The notes under the pieces were generated by a model. The model did not search any database. It saw only the letters and a list, made by a program, of their open reading frames with translations, and was not told the origin of the DNA. From Mycolicibacterium frederiksbergense (lineage in GTDB: Bacteria > Actinomycetota > Actinomycetes > Mycobacteriales > Mycobacteriaceae): a DNA stretch of 64,000 nt. Both the position numbers and the translations under genes were made by a program. Below, piece by piece: positions 9,356 through 17,377 of this stretch (the stretch's first letter is position 1; each line of letters begins with the position of its first letter). The stretch covers positions 3,518,249-3,582,248 of the forward strand of contig NZ_CP038799.1 in the NCBI RefSeq assembly GCF_012223425.1. The letters are read 5' to 3'.

Positions 9356-10596
9356 GCACCACGCGGCAACTGGGGGCGCCCGGCCACATGGGCGTCGACT
9401 ACGAGGAGCGCGTCGACTTCGCTCGGCTCCGGGACTACCGGATCTCCCGGGCGAAGGCGGCGCTGGAGGCCAGTGGCTGTGGCGCCTTCCTGTTGTTCGA
9501 TTTCTACAACATCCGCTACACCACGCAGACGTGGATCGGCGGGGCGTTGGGCGACAAGATGATTCGCTACTGTCTGCTGACCCGCGACCGGGATCCGATC
9601 CTGTGGGACTTCGGTTCGGCGGTGCGCCATCACAAGCTCTACAGCCCGTGGCTGCCGCAGGAGAACTGGCGGGCCGGGTTCCTGGGCTTCCGCGGGGCGG
9701 TGGCCCCGGACGCGGGCCTGATGCGGGACGCGGTCACCGAGATCAAATCCATCCTCGTCGAAGCCGGGGTCGCCGACGCGCCGGTCGGCATGGACATCGT
9801 GGAGCCGCCGTTCCTCTTCGAGATGCAGCGCCAGGGTCTGTCGGTGGTGGACGCGCAGCAGAGCATGCTCGATGCCCGGGTGATCAAGTCCTCCGACGAG
9901 ATCATGCTGCTCAACCAGGCGGCGGCCATGGTGGACGGGGTGTACCAGGACATCGTCGACGTGCTCAAACCCGGTGTGCGCGAGAACGAGATCGTCGCGC
10001 TGGCCAACAAGCGACTCTACGAGCTCGGATCTGATCAGGTGGAGGCCGTCAACGCGATCTCCGGAGAACGGTGTAATCCGCATCCGCACAACTTCACCGA
10101 CCGGATCATCCGCCCGGGGGATCAGGCCTTCTTCGATATCATCCACTCCTACAACGGGTATCGGACCTGCTACTACCGCACCTTCGGTGTCGGGTCGGCA
10201 ACCCAGAGTCAACGCGATGCCTACAAGACCGCGCGGGAGTGGATGGACCGCTCGATCGAAGCGATCCGCCCCGGTGTGGGGTCGGATCACATCGCCCGGC
10301 TGCTGCCCAAGGCCGAGGACTTCGGGTTCGAGAACGAGATGGCGGCCTTCGGTCTGCAGTTCGCGCACGGCCTGGGGTTGGGATTGCATGAGCGGCCCAT
10401 CATCTCGCGCCTGAACTCGCTGGAGAATCCGGTCGAGTTGCAGGCCGGCATGGTGTTCGCGATGGAGACGTACTGCCCGGCTTCGGACGGGACGTCGGCG
10501 GCCCGGATCGAGGAGGAAGTGGTGGTCACCGACGACGGTCCGGTGATCCTCACCAAGTTCCCGGCCCAGGAGCTGTTCGTGGCCAACGAGTACTAG
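9352..10596 (+). CDS. M24-fold (pita-bread) hydrolase or lyase with an altered metal site
   Basis: A 414-residue member of the aminopeptidase P/creatinase (M24) fold. The N-terminal creatinase-like domain is followed by the pita-bread domain. Most ligands are recognisable: Asp in FFDIIHSYNGY, His in AHGLGLGLHERP, Glu in FAMETYCP and Glu in ARIEEEVVV. The second Asp of the usual GYxxDxxRTF motif is replaced by Cys in GYRTCYYRTF, so ordinary dinuclear metallopeptidase chemistry is doubtful. Several catabolic enzymes use this fold for non-peptide substrates (creatine, ectoine, DMSP). Its place directly after an importer and a dehydrogenase supports such a role. The substrate is unknown. Confidence 0.8.
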   Translation: MSTTRQLGAPGHMGVDYEERVDFARLRDYRISRAKAALEASGCGAFLLFDFYNIRYTTQTWIGGALGDKMIRYCLLTRDRDPILWDFGSAVRHHKLYSPWLPQENWRAGFLGFRGAVAPDAGLMRDAVTEIKSILVEAGVADAPVGMDIVEPPFLFEMQRQGLSVVDAQQSMLDARVIKSSDEIMLLNQAAAMVDGVYQDIVDVLKPGVRENEIVALANKRLYELGSDQVEAVNAISGERCNPHPHNFTDRIIRPGDQAFFDIIHSYNGYRTCYYRTFGVGSATQSQRDAYKTAREWMDRSIEAIRPGVGSDHIARLLPKAEDFGFENEMAAFGLQFAHGLGLGLHERPIISRLNSLENPVELQAGMVFAMETYCPASDGTSAARIEEEVVVTDDGPVILTKFPAQELFVANEY

Positions 10597-11180
10597 CCCC
10601 GCAACCGTTCGGCGACCTCGGGGGCCAATCCGGCGAGGCTCTCCACACCGAGATCCCCATGGCGCAGGTCCAGGGTCTTGAGAAACTTCTGCTGGCCCAT
10701 GGTCAGGGCGATGAAATAGCCCAGTTCGACCAGTTCGGGTTCGGTGAAGTGGGCGTGCAGTTGCGCCCACAGCGTGTCGTCGGCCAGGTTGGGATCCCAG
10801 GCGATGGCCTCGGCCCACATCAGCGCCGATTTCTCCCGGTCGCCGAGCACGGTCGAATCACGGAACTCGATCACCTCGTCGAACTCCCGCTCGGTCAGGC
10901 CCGCCTCGGCGCCCAGGTGTGACCGCTGCCCCGCGCAGTAGCCGCAGTCCAGACTCTTGGCGATGAACACACGCGCGAGTTCCTTGATCGAATGGTCGAG
11001 CACACCGTCGCGGAATGTCTGCTGCCACGATGCGGTGAAGGTGCGCAGCACAGCGGGCACATGGGCGCGGATGGCCTGACTCTCCAGGCGGGGCGTGCCG
11101 AAGGTGCGGGACTGCGCCAGGATGTCGACCAGATCGGGCTCGGTGACGCTCTCCGGCCGGACATAGCTGATACGTGCCAT
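10593..11180 (-). CDS. Carboxymuconolactone decarboxylase/AhpD-family protein
   Basis: A 195-residue protein. It has the AhpD-type CxxC and downstream His (LDCGYCAGQRSHLG) in the central helices, suggesting thiol-disulfide or peroxide chemistry rather than true decarboxylation. The ATG at 11180 is chosen because a longer upstream reading would overlap the dehydrogenase gene in another frame; it lies two bases after that gene's stop. The gene ends in a four-base convergent overlap with the M24 gene. It is the last gene of the minus-strand operon VOC - GntR - GabD1-like - AhpD-like. Confidence 0.82.
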   Translation of the reverse strand: MARISYVRPESVTEPDLVDILAQSRTFGTPRLESQAIRAHVPAVLRTFTASWQQTFRDGVLDHSIKELARVFIAKSLDCGYCAGQRSHLGAEAGLTEREFDEVIEFRDSTVLGDREKSALMWAEAIAWDPNLADDTLWAQLHAHFTEPELVELGYFIALTMGQQKFLKTLDLRHGDLGVESLAGLAPEVAERLRG

Positions 11181-11182
11181 CT

Positions 11183-12559
11183 TTACGCCTTCCAGACCGT
11201 CTTGAGGTTGCAGAACTCGCGGATGCCGGCCGCGGCGAGTTCGCGGCCGTAGCCGGAGTCCTTGATGCCGCCGAACGGCAGCTCGGGGTAGGACACCGTC
11301 ATGCCGTTGAGGAACACCGCACCGGCATCGAGGTTGGCGACGAACCAATCCTGTTCCTCCGGGTCGTTGCTCCACACCGCCGAACTCAACCCGAAGGTGG
11401 TCTGGTTCGCGATGCGGACGGCTTCTTCGCGGTCGGCCACCTTGTACACCGATGCCACCGGTCCGAATGTTTCCTCCAGCACGATCCGCATCTCGTCGGT
11501 CAGCCCGGCCAGCACGGTCGGGTTGTAGTACCAACCCGCCCGGTCGGGTGCGCTCCCGCCGGCGAGCACCTCGGCCCCCTTGACCACGGCGTCGTCGACC
11601 AGTTCGGCGACGTCCGTACGGCCGGACTCGGTGGCCAGCGGTCCGACATCGGTGGTTTCGTCCAACGGGTCACCGACCTTGAGTGCATTCATCTTGGCGA
11701 CGAACAGTCGGGTGAACTCGTCGTACACGTCAGCGTGGACGATGAAACGCTTACCTGCGATGCAGGATTGACCGTTGTTGGAGATGCGGGCCTTTACTGC
11801 GGTGGTGGCCGCTGCTTCGATATCGGCGCTGGGCATCACGACGAACGGGTCGGAGCCGCCGAGCTCGAGGACAGCCTTCTTGATCTGCTGGCCCGCGATA
11901 CCGGCCACCGAACGCCCGGCGGGTTCGGAGCCGGTGAGCGTGACGGCGGTGACCCGGCTGTCCTCGATCACGGCCGCGACGTCACCCGCACCGATCAGCA
12001 GGGTGCGGAACGAGCCGGCCGGAAAACCACCTCGCTCAAAGAGGTCGTCGAGATAGAGCGCAGACCGCGGGACGTTCGATGCGTGTTTGAGCAGCCCGGT
12101 GTTACCTGCCATCAGTGCTGGGGCGGCGAACCGGATCACCTGCCACAGCGGGTAATTCCACGGCATCACCGCCAGCACCACGCCCAGGGGCTGCCACACC
12201 GTGCCCGCCGCCGACGCCGTCACCGACGACGGATCGGCCAGCTCCTCCGCGGCCAGGAAGGACTCGGCGTTGTCGGCGTAGTAGCGGATGTTCTTGGCGC
12301 ACTTGAGCACCTCGGCCCGCGACTGGGCGATGGGTTTGCCCATCTCGATGGTGATCATCTCCGCGGTCTTGTCGACCTCGGCCTCCAGCAGGTCTGCGGT
12401 GGCGTGCATCCACCGGGCGCGCTGCGCATAGTTGGTGGTGCGCAGCTTCTGACTGGCCTCGAAGGCTTGCGCGATTCGTCGCTGCACCTCGTCCGCGGGA
12501 TGCGCTTCGAAGGTCTCGACCGTCTCACCGGTCGCCGGATTGATCGTTGCGATTGCCAT
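11183..12559 (-). CDS. gabD1: NADP-dependent succinate-semialdehyde dehydrogenase, GabD1-like
   Basis: A 458-residue aldehyde dehydrogenase. It resembles the mycobacterial GabD1 family along its whole length: it starts IATINPATGET, and has PWNYPLWQ, the LELGGSDPF general-base motif, the catalytic NNGQSCIAGKRF and the FINGMTVSYPELPFGG-like end. GabD1 oxidises succinate semialdehyde to succinate. Because the neighbouring enzymes are not those of a GABA shunt, this copy may act on another short semialdehyde made by the cluster. It follows the GntR gene by 23 bases and precedes the AhpD-like gene by 2. Confidence 0.87.
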   Translation of the reverse strand: MAIATINPATGETVETFEAHPADEVQRRIAQAFEASQKLRTTNYAQRARWMHATADLLEAEVDKTAEMITIEMGKPIAQSRAEVLKCAKNIRYYADNAESFLAAEELADPSSVTASAAGTVWQPLGVVLAVMPWNYPLWQVIRFAAPALMAGNTGLLKHASNVPRSALYLDDLFERGGFPAGSFRTLLIGAGDVAAVIEDSRVTAVTLTGSEPAGRSVAGIAGQQIKKAVLELGGSDPFVVMPSADIEAAATTAVKARISNNGQSCIAGKRFIVHADVYDEFTRLFVAKMNALKVGDPLDETTDVGPLATESGRTDVAELVDDAVVKGAEVLAGGSAPDRAGWYYNPTVLAGLTDEMRIVLEETFGPVASVYKVADREEAVRIANQTTFGLSSAVWSNDPEEQDWFVANLDAGAVFLNGMTVSYPELPFGGIKDSGYGRELAAAGIREFCNLKTVWKA

Positions 12560-12582
12560 GAATTCCTTCTCTCGGGGACGGT

Positions 12583-13245
12583 TCAGTCGAAAACTTCTGG
12601 GTGGCGCGCGAGTTGGCGCCGAGTGCGCCGGATATGGCCGAGCAGAACGCGTTCGGCCTCCTCGGAGTCCTGATCGCGGATCGCCGCGACCAGCATGTGA
12701 TGTTCGTCGTGCACGATGCGGTGGCTGTCATCGTCGAGCAGCCGGGTGAACGCGCGACGGTAGTGCTGGGTGGTGTTCCACAGCCGCTCCACGGTGGGCC
12801 CCAGGAAAAAGGTTCCGGCACCTGCATAGCTGCCCAGGTGGAACTCGCGGTCCAGAGCCAGGAACTGCTCGACGTCGCTGGTGCGGCGCATCTGCTCGGC
12901 GAGTTCGGCCAACCGCTGGACGCTCAGGTCGTCGAGGTGGGGCAGGCTGTAGCGCAGCAGCAGCGGCTCGATGCGCTCGCGGACCTGGTAGAGCTCCACG
13001 CATTCGTCGAGGCTGAGCGAGGCGATCCACGCCCCGGCGTTGGCCACCGTCGTCACCAGGCCGTCGGCTTCCAGGATGCGCAGCGCTTCCCGAACCGGCA
13101 CCCGGCTGGCTCCGTACCGTTCGGCCAGCGCCTCCTGGCGCAGCCGGGTGCCCGGCGGGTACCCACCGGTCAGGATGGCTTCGCGCAGTTCGTCGGCGAC
13201 TCGGGCCCCGGTGATCCCGTCGCGCACCGGCGGAGGTTGAGTCAT
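12583..13245 (-). CDS. GntR-family (FadR/FCD) transcriptional regulator
   Basis: A 220-residue regulator. The N-terminal winged helix-turn-helix is typical of GntR (LRQEALAERYGASRVPVREALRILEADGLV). The C-terminal FCD ligand domain carries the expected acidic/His metal and effector residues (for example LDREFH and the HDEHHMLV stretch). I start it at the ATG at 13245, one base after the VOC stop, rather than at the longer upstream reading. These regulators usually bind palindromes such as TGGATCCA and release on binding an organic acid. Two such boxes lie in the divergent promoter region just upstream of its operon. Confidence 0.9.
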   Translation of the reverse strand: MTQPPPVRDGITGARVADELREAILTGGYPPGTRLRQEALAERYGASRVPVREALRILEADGLVTTVANAGAWIASLSLDECVELYQVRERIEPLLLRYSLPHLDDLSVQRLAELAEQMRRTSDVEQFLALDREFHLGSYAGAGTFFLGPTVERLWNTTQHYRRAFTRLLDDDSHRIVHDEHHMLVAAIRDQDSEEAERVLLGHIRRTRRQLARHPEVFD

Positions 13246-13246
13246 G

Positions 13247-13771
13247 TCAGCTCGCCGGGTGATTCGGATTCCACAGCAACACCGGTGCATTGGCCTCGTA
13301 CGCTTTGCCGCCCGGGAAACTGACCAGTTCGAATTGCATGCCCCACGGGCTCAAAAAGTACACCCAGCGCTGACCCTCGCTGGCGTTTCTGCTGGCGGTC
13401 GGGGCACCCAGCACGCGGATACCCTCGGCCCGCAGATAGGCGACAGCGGCGTCGATATCGTCGACGTAGAACGCCAGGTGGTGCCCGCCGATATCGCTGT
13501 TGCGGGGTTGCGCCGCCTGGCCGTCAGCGGCCTCGTACTGGAACACCTCGAAGTTGGCGCCGGTGCCGCACCGGTAGAACCGCAACTCGCGCATGACCGT
13601 GCGGGGGTGGACGTTGAGGTGCTCGGCCATCCAGTCGTCGTCATGGGCGTAGGGGCCCAGCGTGTAGACGTGTGCGCACCCGAGCACGCGGACGAAGAAG
13701 TCGTGCGCCTCGTCCAGGTCGGGCACGGTGAATCCGATGTGGTCGGTACCGACCAGGCCGGGCAGCGGCAT
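13247..13771 (-). CDS. VOC (glyoxalase/dioxygenase-fold) protein
   Basis: A 174-residue protein with two betaalphabetabetabeta modules of the vicinal oxygen chelate fold. It starts TDHIGFTVPDLDEAHDFF and carries a second HHLAFYVDDIDAAVAYL motif. His and Glu metal ligands are plausible (TDHIGF, GGHHLAF, GMQFELV). The chosen ATG at 13771 is preceded by an AGGGAAGG ribosome-binding site; a longer reading would run into the divergent E1 gene. VOC enzymes include epimerases, dioxygenases and glyoxalases, so the reaction is not assigned. It is the first gene of the GntR-controlled minus-strand operon. Confidence 0.8.
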   Translation of the reverse strand: MPLPGLVGTDHIGFTVPDLDEAHDFFVRVLGCAHVYTLGPYAHDDDWMAEHLNVHPRTVMRELRFYRCGTGANFEVFQYEAADGQAAQPRNSDIGGHHLAFYVDDIDAAVAYLRAEGIRVLGAPTASRNASEGQRWVYFLSPWGMQFELVSFPGGKAYEANAPVLLWNPNHPAS

Positions 13772-13789
13772 GCAATCAACCTTCCCTAA

Positions 13790-13797
13790 TGGATCCA
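13790..13797. promoter_or_regulatory. Candidate GntR/FCD operator box 1 (TGGATCCA)
   Basis: A perfect 8-bp palindrome, TGGATCCA, set in an AT-rich context (AATGGATCCAATA) 18 bases upstream of the VOC start. An identical box lies 63 bp away at 13853-13860. This is six helical turns, so a dimer at each site would sit on the same DNA face. Confidence 0.6.
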
Positions 13798-13852
13798 ATA
13801 GTAGGCAATCATACCGCTCGAGGCGGCGAATTTGGCATGAATATGGCCAAAG

Positions 13853-13860
13853 TGGATCCA
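13853..13860. promoter_or_regulatory. Candidate GntR/FCD operator box 2 (TGGATCCA)
   Basis: The second TGGATCCA palindrome, about 70 bases upstream of the E1 start. The pair lies between the divergent VOC-GntR-GabD1 and E1-E2 operons, so the GntR protein encoded at 12583-13245 is the obvious candidate regulator of both. Confidence 0.6.
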
Positions 13861-13928
13861 AATGAGCTACCGTGGGAGCTGCATCACATACCGCCACCCG
13901 GACGTCCGGCCGATGGAGATTGAGGGCA

Positions 13929-16115
13929 ATGCCAACCGAAACCCGCCTGGAGACGGGCTCTCCGTGGATCGAACTCGGCACCACCGACGCGGACTACGAC
14001 GCCGCCGACCCGGTGCTGCTCGGCACGATGCTGGGCCAGCTGCACCTCATCCGGGCCTTCGAGGAAACCGTCCTGGAACTGGCCGGGGAAGGGTTGGTGC
14101 ACGGGCCCGCCCACTCCAGCATCGGGCAGGAGGGCGGCGCGGTCGGGTCCATCGTCGGGCTGCGGTCCACCGACGCGGTCAACGGTTCTCACCGCGGTCA
14201 CCACCAGTTCCTGGCCAAGGCGCTCACCCACGTGTCGGGCGGTGTCATCGATCCCGCAGCGGCCGTCACCCCGAAGATCCAGCGGGTGCTGCAGCGCACC
14301 CTGGCCGAGATTCTCGGTCTGGCGCAGGGGTACTGCCGAGGGCGCGGTGGATCCATGCACCTGCAATGGTTCGAGGCTGGGGCGCTGGGTACCAACGCCA
14401 TCGTCGGCGGTGGCGTCCCGATGGGCGCCGGGAATGCCTGGGCGCAAAAGCACAGTGGCACCACCGATCTGACGATCAGCTACTTCGGTGACGGATCCAG
14501 CCAGATCGGTTCGGTACTGGAGTCGATGAACCTGGCCGCAGCCTGGAAGCTCCCGTTCTGTTTCTTCATCGAGAACAACCTGTACGCCGTCTCGACGCGG
14601 GTCGACGAGATCACCGCGGATCCACGGCTGTCGGTGCGTGGTCAGGGGTTCGGCATCCCGGGCTGGCGGGTCGACGGAATGGATCCACTCGCGGTGCACC
14701 TGGCAACGACGCAGGCGGCCGAACGGATGCGCGGGGGCGAGGGACCTGCCGTCATCGAGGTCGAGGTCTACCGTTTCTTCCACCAGAACGGCTCGTACCC
14801 CGGCAGTGCGTTCGGGTACCGAGACAAGGACGAAGAGGCGCAGTGGCGAGCGCGTGACCCGCTGGAGAAGATGGCCGCCCAGATGACCAGGCGGGGCCTG
14901 ATCGACCAGGCCGGCGTGGCCGAACTGCGCAGGCAGGCCCAGGAGGCGATGACCTCCGCAGTGGCCGAGCTGCTGGAGACCGATCCGGAGTCGGCGGGCA
15001 AGCGGCGCATCCGGCCCGAACTGTGGCCCGACCCGAGCTTCGTCAACGTCGGCGTTCGCGGCGACGCCGGTGAGCTGTCCGCACTCGAGGTGCTGGAACC
15101 CACGGCCCACCAAGGGCCTTGGCGCGAGCTGAAATTCATCGAAGCCGTCGCAGGCGTGATGGACCGGCGGATGGCCACCGACGAGCGCATCGTGATCTTC
15201 GGTGAGGATGTCCACCGCCTCAACGGCGGCACCAACGGCGCCACCAAGGGCCTGGCCAAGTACGGCGAGCAACGCCTGGTGGGCACGCCCATCAGCGAGA
15301 ACGCCTTCACCGGCCTGGGCGGCGGCCTCGCACTCGACGGTCGCTTCCGGCCGGTGGTGGAGTTCATGTATCCCGACTTCATGTGGGTGGCAGCCGATCA
15401 GGTGTTCAATCAGATCGGCAAGGCTCGCCACATGTTTGGCGGCGACAACGCGGTGCCGTTGGTGCTGCGGACCAAGGTGGCGATGGGTTCGGGCTACGGC
15501 TCTCAGCACCTGATGGACCCCGCCGGGATCTTCGCCACCAGCCCTGGCTGGCGAATCGTCGCGCCTTCGACCGCCGCCGACTATGTGGGTCTGATGAATG
15601 CGGCTCTGGCGCTGCACGATCCAGTTCTGGTGATCGAGCACGTCGACCTGTACGGCACCGCCGACAAGGTTCCCGACGGGGAACTCGACTACATCATCGC
15701 CCCGGGTACCGCTGCCATCCGGCGGGCCGGCAACGATGTCACCGTCATCAGCTACCTGTCGATGGTGGCGCGCTGCGCCGAGGCCATCGAACAGACCGGC
15801 ATCGACGCCGAGCTGATCGACCTGCGCTGGCTGGACCGGGCGTCGATCGACTGGGACACCATCGAAGCGAGTGTGAAGAAGACGAATGCGGTGTTGATCG
15901 TCGAGCAGGGGGCGCGGGGCAGTTCCTACGGCGGGTGGCTCGCCGACGAGATTCAACGGCGGCTCTTCGACTGGCTCGATCAGCCGATCGAGCGGGTGTC
16001 GGGGGAGGAGGCCTCGCCCAGCATCTCTCGGGTTTTGGAGCGGGCGGCCATCGCCGGCACCGAGGAGATCGTGGTCGGCTTGGAGAAGATGCGCGCCGCG
16101 ATGGGACGAGCCTGA
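13929..16115 (+). CDS. Fused alpha-beta thiamine-diphosphate 2-oxoacid dehydrogenase E1
   Basis: A 728-residue protein. Residues ~30-350 are an E1-alpha domain with the thiamine-diphosphate motif GDGSSQIG followed ~25 residues later by IENNLYAVST. Residues ~390-728 are an E1-beta domain starting with FIEAVAGVMDRRMATDERIV and including FGEDVHRLNGGT. E1 decarboxylates a 2-oxo acid and passes the acyl group to the E2 lipoyl arm. The ATG at 13929 follows GAGGG and is preferred over an in-frame upstream ATG at 13872. The stop overlaps the E2 start. The substrate class (pyruvate, branched 2-oxo acid or acetoin) cannot be fixed by eye. Confidence 0.9.
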   Translation: MPTETRLETGSPWIELGTTDADYDAADPVLLGTMLGQLHLIRAFEETVLELAGEGLVHGPAHSSIGQEGGAVGSIVGLRSTDAVNGSHRGHHQFLAKALTHVSGGVIDPAAAVTPKIQRVLQRTLAEILGLAQGYCRGRGGSMHLQWFEAGALGTNAIVGGGVPMGAGNAWAQKHSGTTDLTISYFGDGSSQIGSVLESMNLAAAWKLPFCFFIENNLYAVSTRVDEITADPRLSVRGQGFGIPGWRVDGMDPLAVHLATTQAAERMRGGEGPAVIEVEVYRFFHQNGSYPGSAFGYRDKDEEAQWRARDPLEKMAAQMTRRGLIDQAGVAELRRQAQEAMTSAVAELLETDPESAGKRRIRPELWPDPSFVNVGVRGDAGELSALEVLEPTAHQGPWRELKFIEAVAGVMDRRMATDERIVIFGEDVHRLNGGTNGATKGLAKYGEQRLVGTPISENAFTGLGGGLALDGRFRPVVEFMYPDFMWVAADQVFNQIGKARHMFGGDNAVPLVLRTKVAMGSGYGSQHLMDPAGIFATSPGWRIVAPSTAADYVGLMNAALALHDPVLVIEHVDLYGTADKVPDGELDYIIAPGTAAIRRAGNDVTVISYLSMVARCAEAIEQTGIDAELIDLRWLDRASIDWDTIEASVKKTNAVLIVEQGARGSSYGGWLADEIQRRLFDWLDQPIERVSGEEASPSISRVLERAAIAGTEEIVVGLEKMRAAMGRA

Positions 16116-17320
16116 TGGCCACCGTGGTTCGGATGCCCGAGGTGCTCGCCAACTCCGGTGAGGCCATCATCCAGACCTGGCTGGTATCGGTCGGTCAGGA
16201 GATCGCCATCGGCGACCCGATCGCCGAAATCGAAACGGAGAAGGCGGTCGTCGAGTACGCCGCCGAAGTCGAGGGCATCATCGCCCAGCTGGTGGCCGAG
16301 CAGGGCGCGACCATCGCGGTGGGTGAACCCATCGCCGTGGTGACGGCGCCGGGCGAGACGGCCGACGCGGTCGATATCAGCGCACGGGACCCGGAGTCGG
16401 CGGCGCCGGTGATCGAGAAGATCGCCGAGATCGCCGAGCCTGCGCCACCGCCAAACGGCCACCGTCTTTTTGCCACTCCACTGGTCCGAAAGATCGCCCG
16501 TGAGAAAGGGATCGACCTCACGACGGTGTCGGGCACCGGGCCATCGGGCCGCATCGTGCGGCGCGATCTGGACCGGCTGCCCGCACCAGAACCCGTTGCG
16601 GTTCCGGCTCCGGCCGTCACGGCGGCTGATCAGGGGCAGACCGGCTACATCGACATTCCGCTGACCGGCATGCGCACGGCGATCGCGCGGCGGCTCACCG
16701 AGAGCAAGACCACGGTGCCGCACTTCTATGTCAGTGCCGACTGCCACGTCGACGCGCTACTGGAACTGCGCAGGAACGTCAACGCGGCCGCGCCCGCCAA
16801 GGTGTCGGTCAACGACTTCATCCTCAAGGCGGTGGCGGCGGCTCTCGTCGAAGTGCCCGAGGCGAATTCGATCTGGCACGGCGATTCGATCCGCCGGTTC
16901 ACCGGCGCGGACATCGCGGTGGCCGTCGCCGTCGACGGTGGCCTGCTCACCCCGGTCCTGCGTGGCGTCGACCGGCTACCGATCTCCTCGGTCGCGGCCC
17001 AGGTCGCCGACCTGGCCGCCCGCGCCCGCGCGGGCAGGATCAAGCAGCAGGAACTCGAAGGCGGCAGTTTCTCGGTGTCGAATCTCGGTATGTACGGCGT
17101 CGACGCATTCTCCGCCATTCTCAACCCGCCGCACTCGGGCATCCTCGCCGTCGGCGGCGCCTCCCAGCGGCCCGTGGTCATCGACGGTGAGTTGGCCGTC
17201 GGCACGGTCATGTCGGTGACCCTGTCGGCCGATCACCGGGCCATCGACGGCGCGGTGGCCGCCCAATGGATGGCGGCCTTCACGCGCAGGATCGAGAATC
17301 CGCTGACCATCCTGATCTGA
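16115..17320 (+). CDS. 2-oxoacid dehydrogenase E2, dihydrolipoamide acyltransferase
   Basis: A 401-residue E2. It has one lipoyl domain (residues 1-80, lipoylated lysine near 43 in EIETEKAVVEY), an E3-binding domain (~119-155, ATPLVRKIAREKGIDL) and the catalytic acyltransferase domain with active-site SADHRAIDG (His near 374). It overlaps the E1 gene by one base. No E3 (dihydrolipoamide dehydrogenase) gene is nearby, so the complex must borrow the housekeeping one. The ATG at 16115 is well supported by the lipoyl domain starting at once. Confidence 0.93.
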   Translation: MATVVRMPEVLANSGEAIIQTWLVSVGQEIAIGDPIAEIETEKAVVEYAAEVEGIIAQLVAEQGATIAVGEPIAVVTAPGETADAVDISARDPESAAPVIEKIAEIAEPAPPPNGHRLFATPLVRKIAREKGIDLTTVSGTGPSGRIVRRDLDRLPAPEPVAVPAPAVTAADQGQTGYIDIPLTGMRTAIARRLTESKTTVPHFYVSADCHVDALLELRRNVNAAAPAKVSVNDFILKAVAAALVEVPEANSIWHGDSIRRFTGADIAVAVAVDGGLLTPVLRGVDRLPISSVAAQVADLAARARAGRIKQQELEGGSFSVSNLGMYGVDAFSAILNPPHSGILAVGGASQRPVVIDGELAVGTVMSVTLSADHRAIDGAVAAQWMAAFTRRIENPLTILI

Positions 17321-17377
17321 GAATGTGACATTGTCTGCGGCGGGAATGAACGGCCCGGTGGCGGTGCTGAGTGCAGC

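Noticed and set aside
10593..11534. 313-codon extension of the AhpD-like protein
   Set aside because: The first ~118 codons lie in another frame of the GabD1-like gene; the ATG at 11180, two bases after that gene's stop, is the better start.
13884..15956. 690-codon minus-strand frame opposite the fused E1 gene
   Set aside because: It is a shadow of the E1 coding sequence, which has intact thiamine-diphosphate motifs; no recognisable protein pattern.
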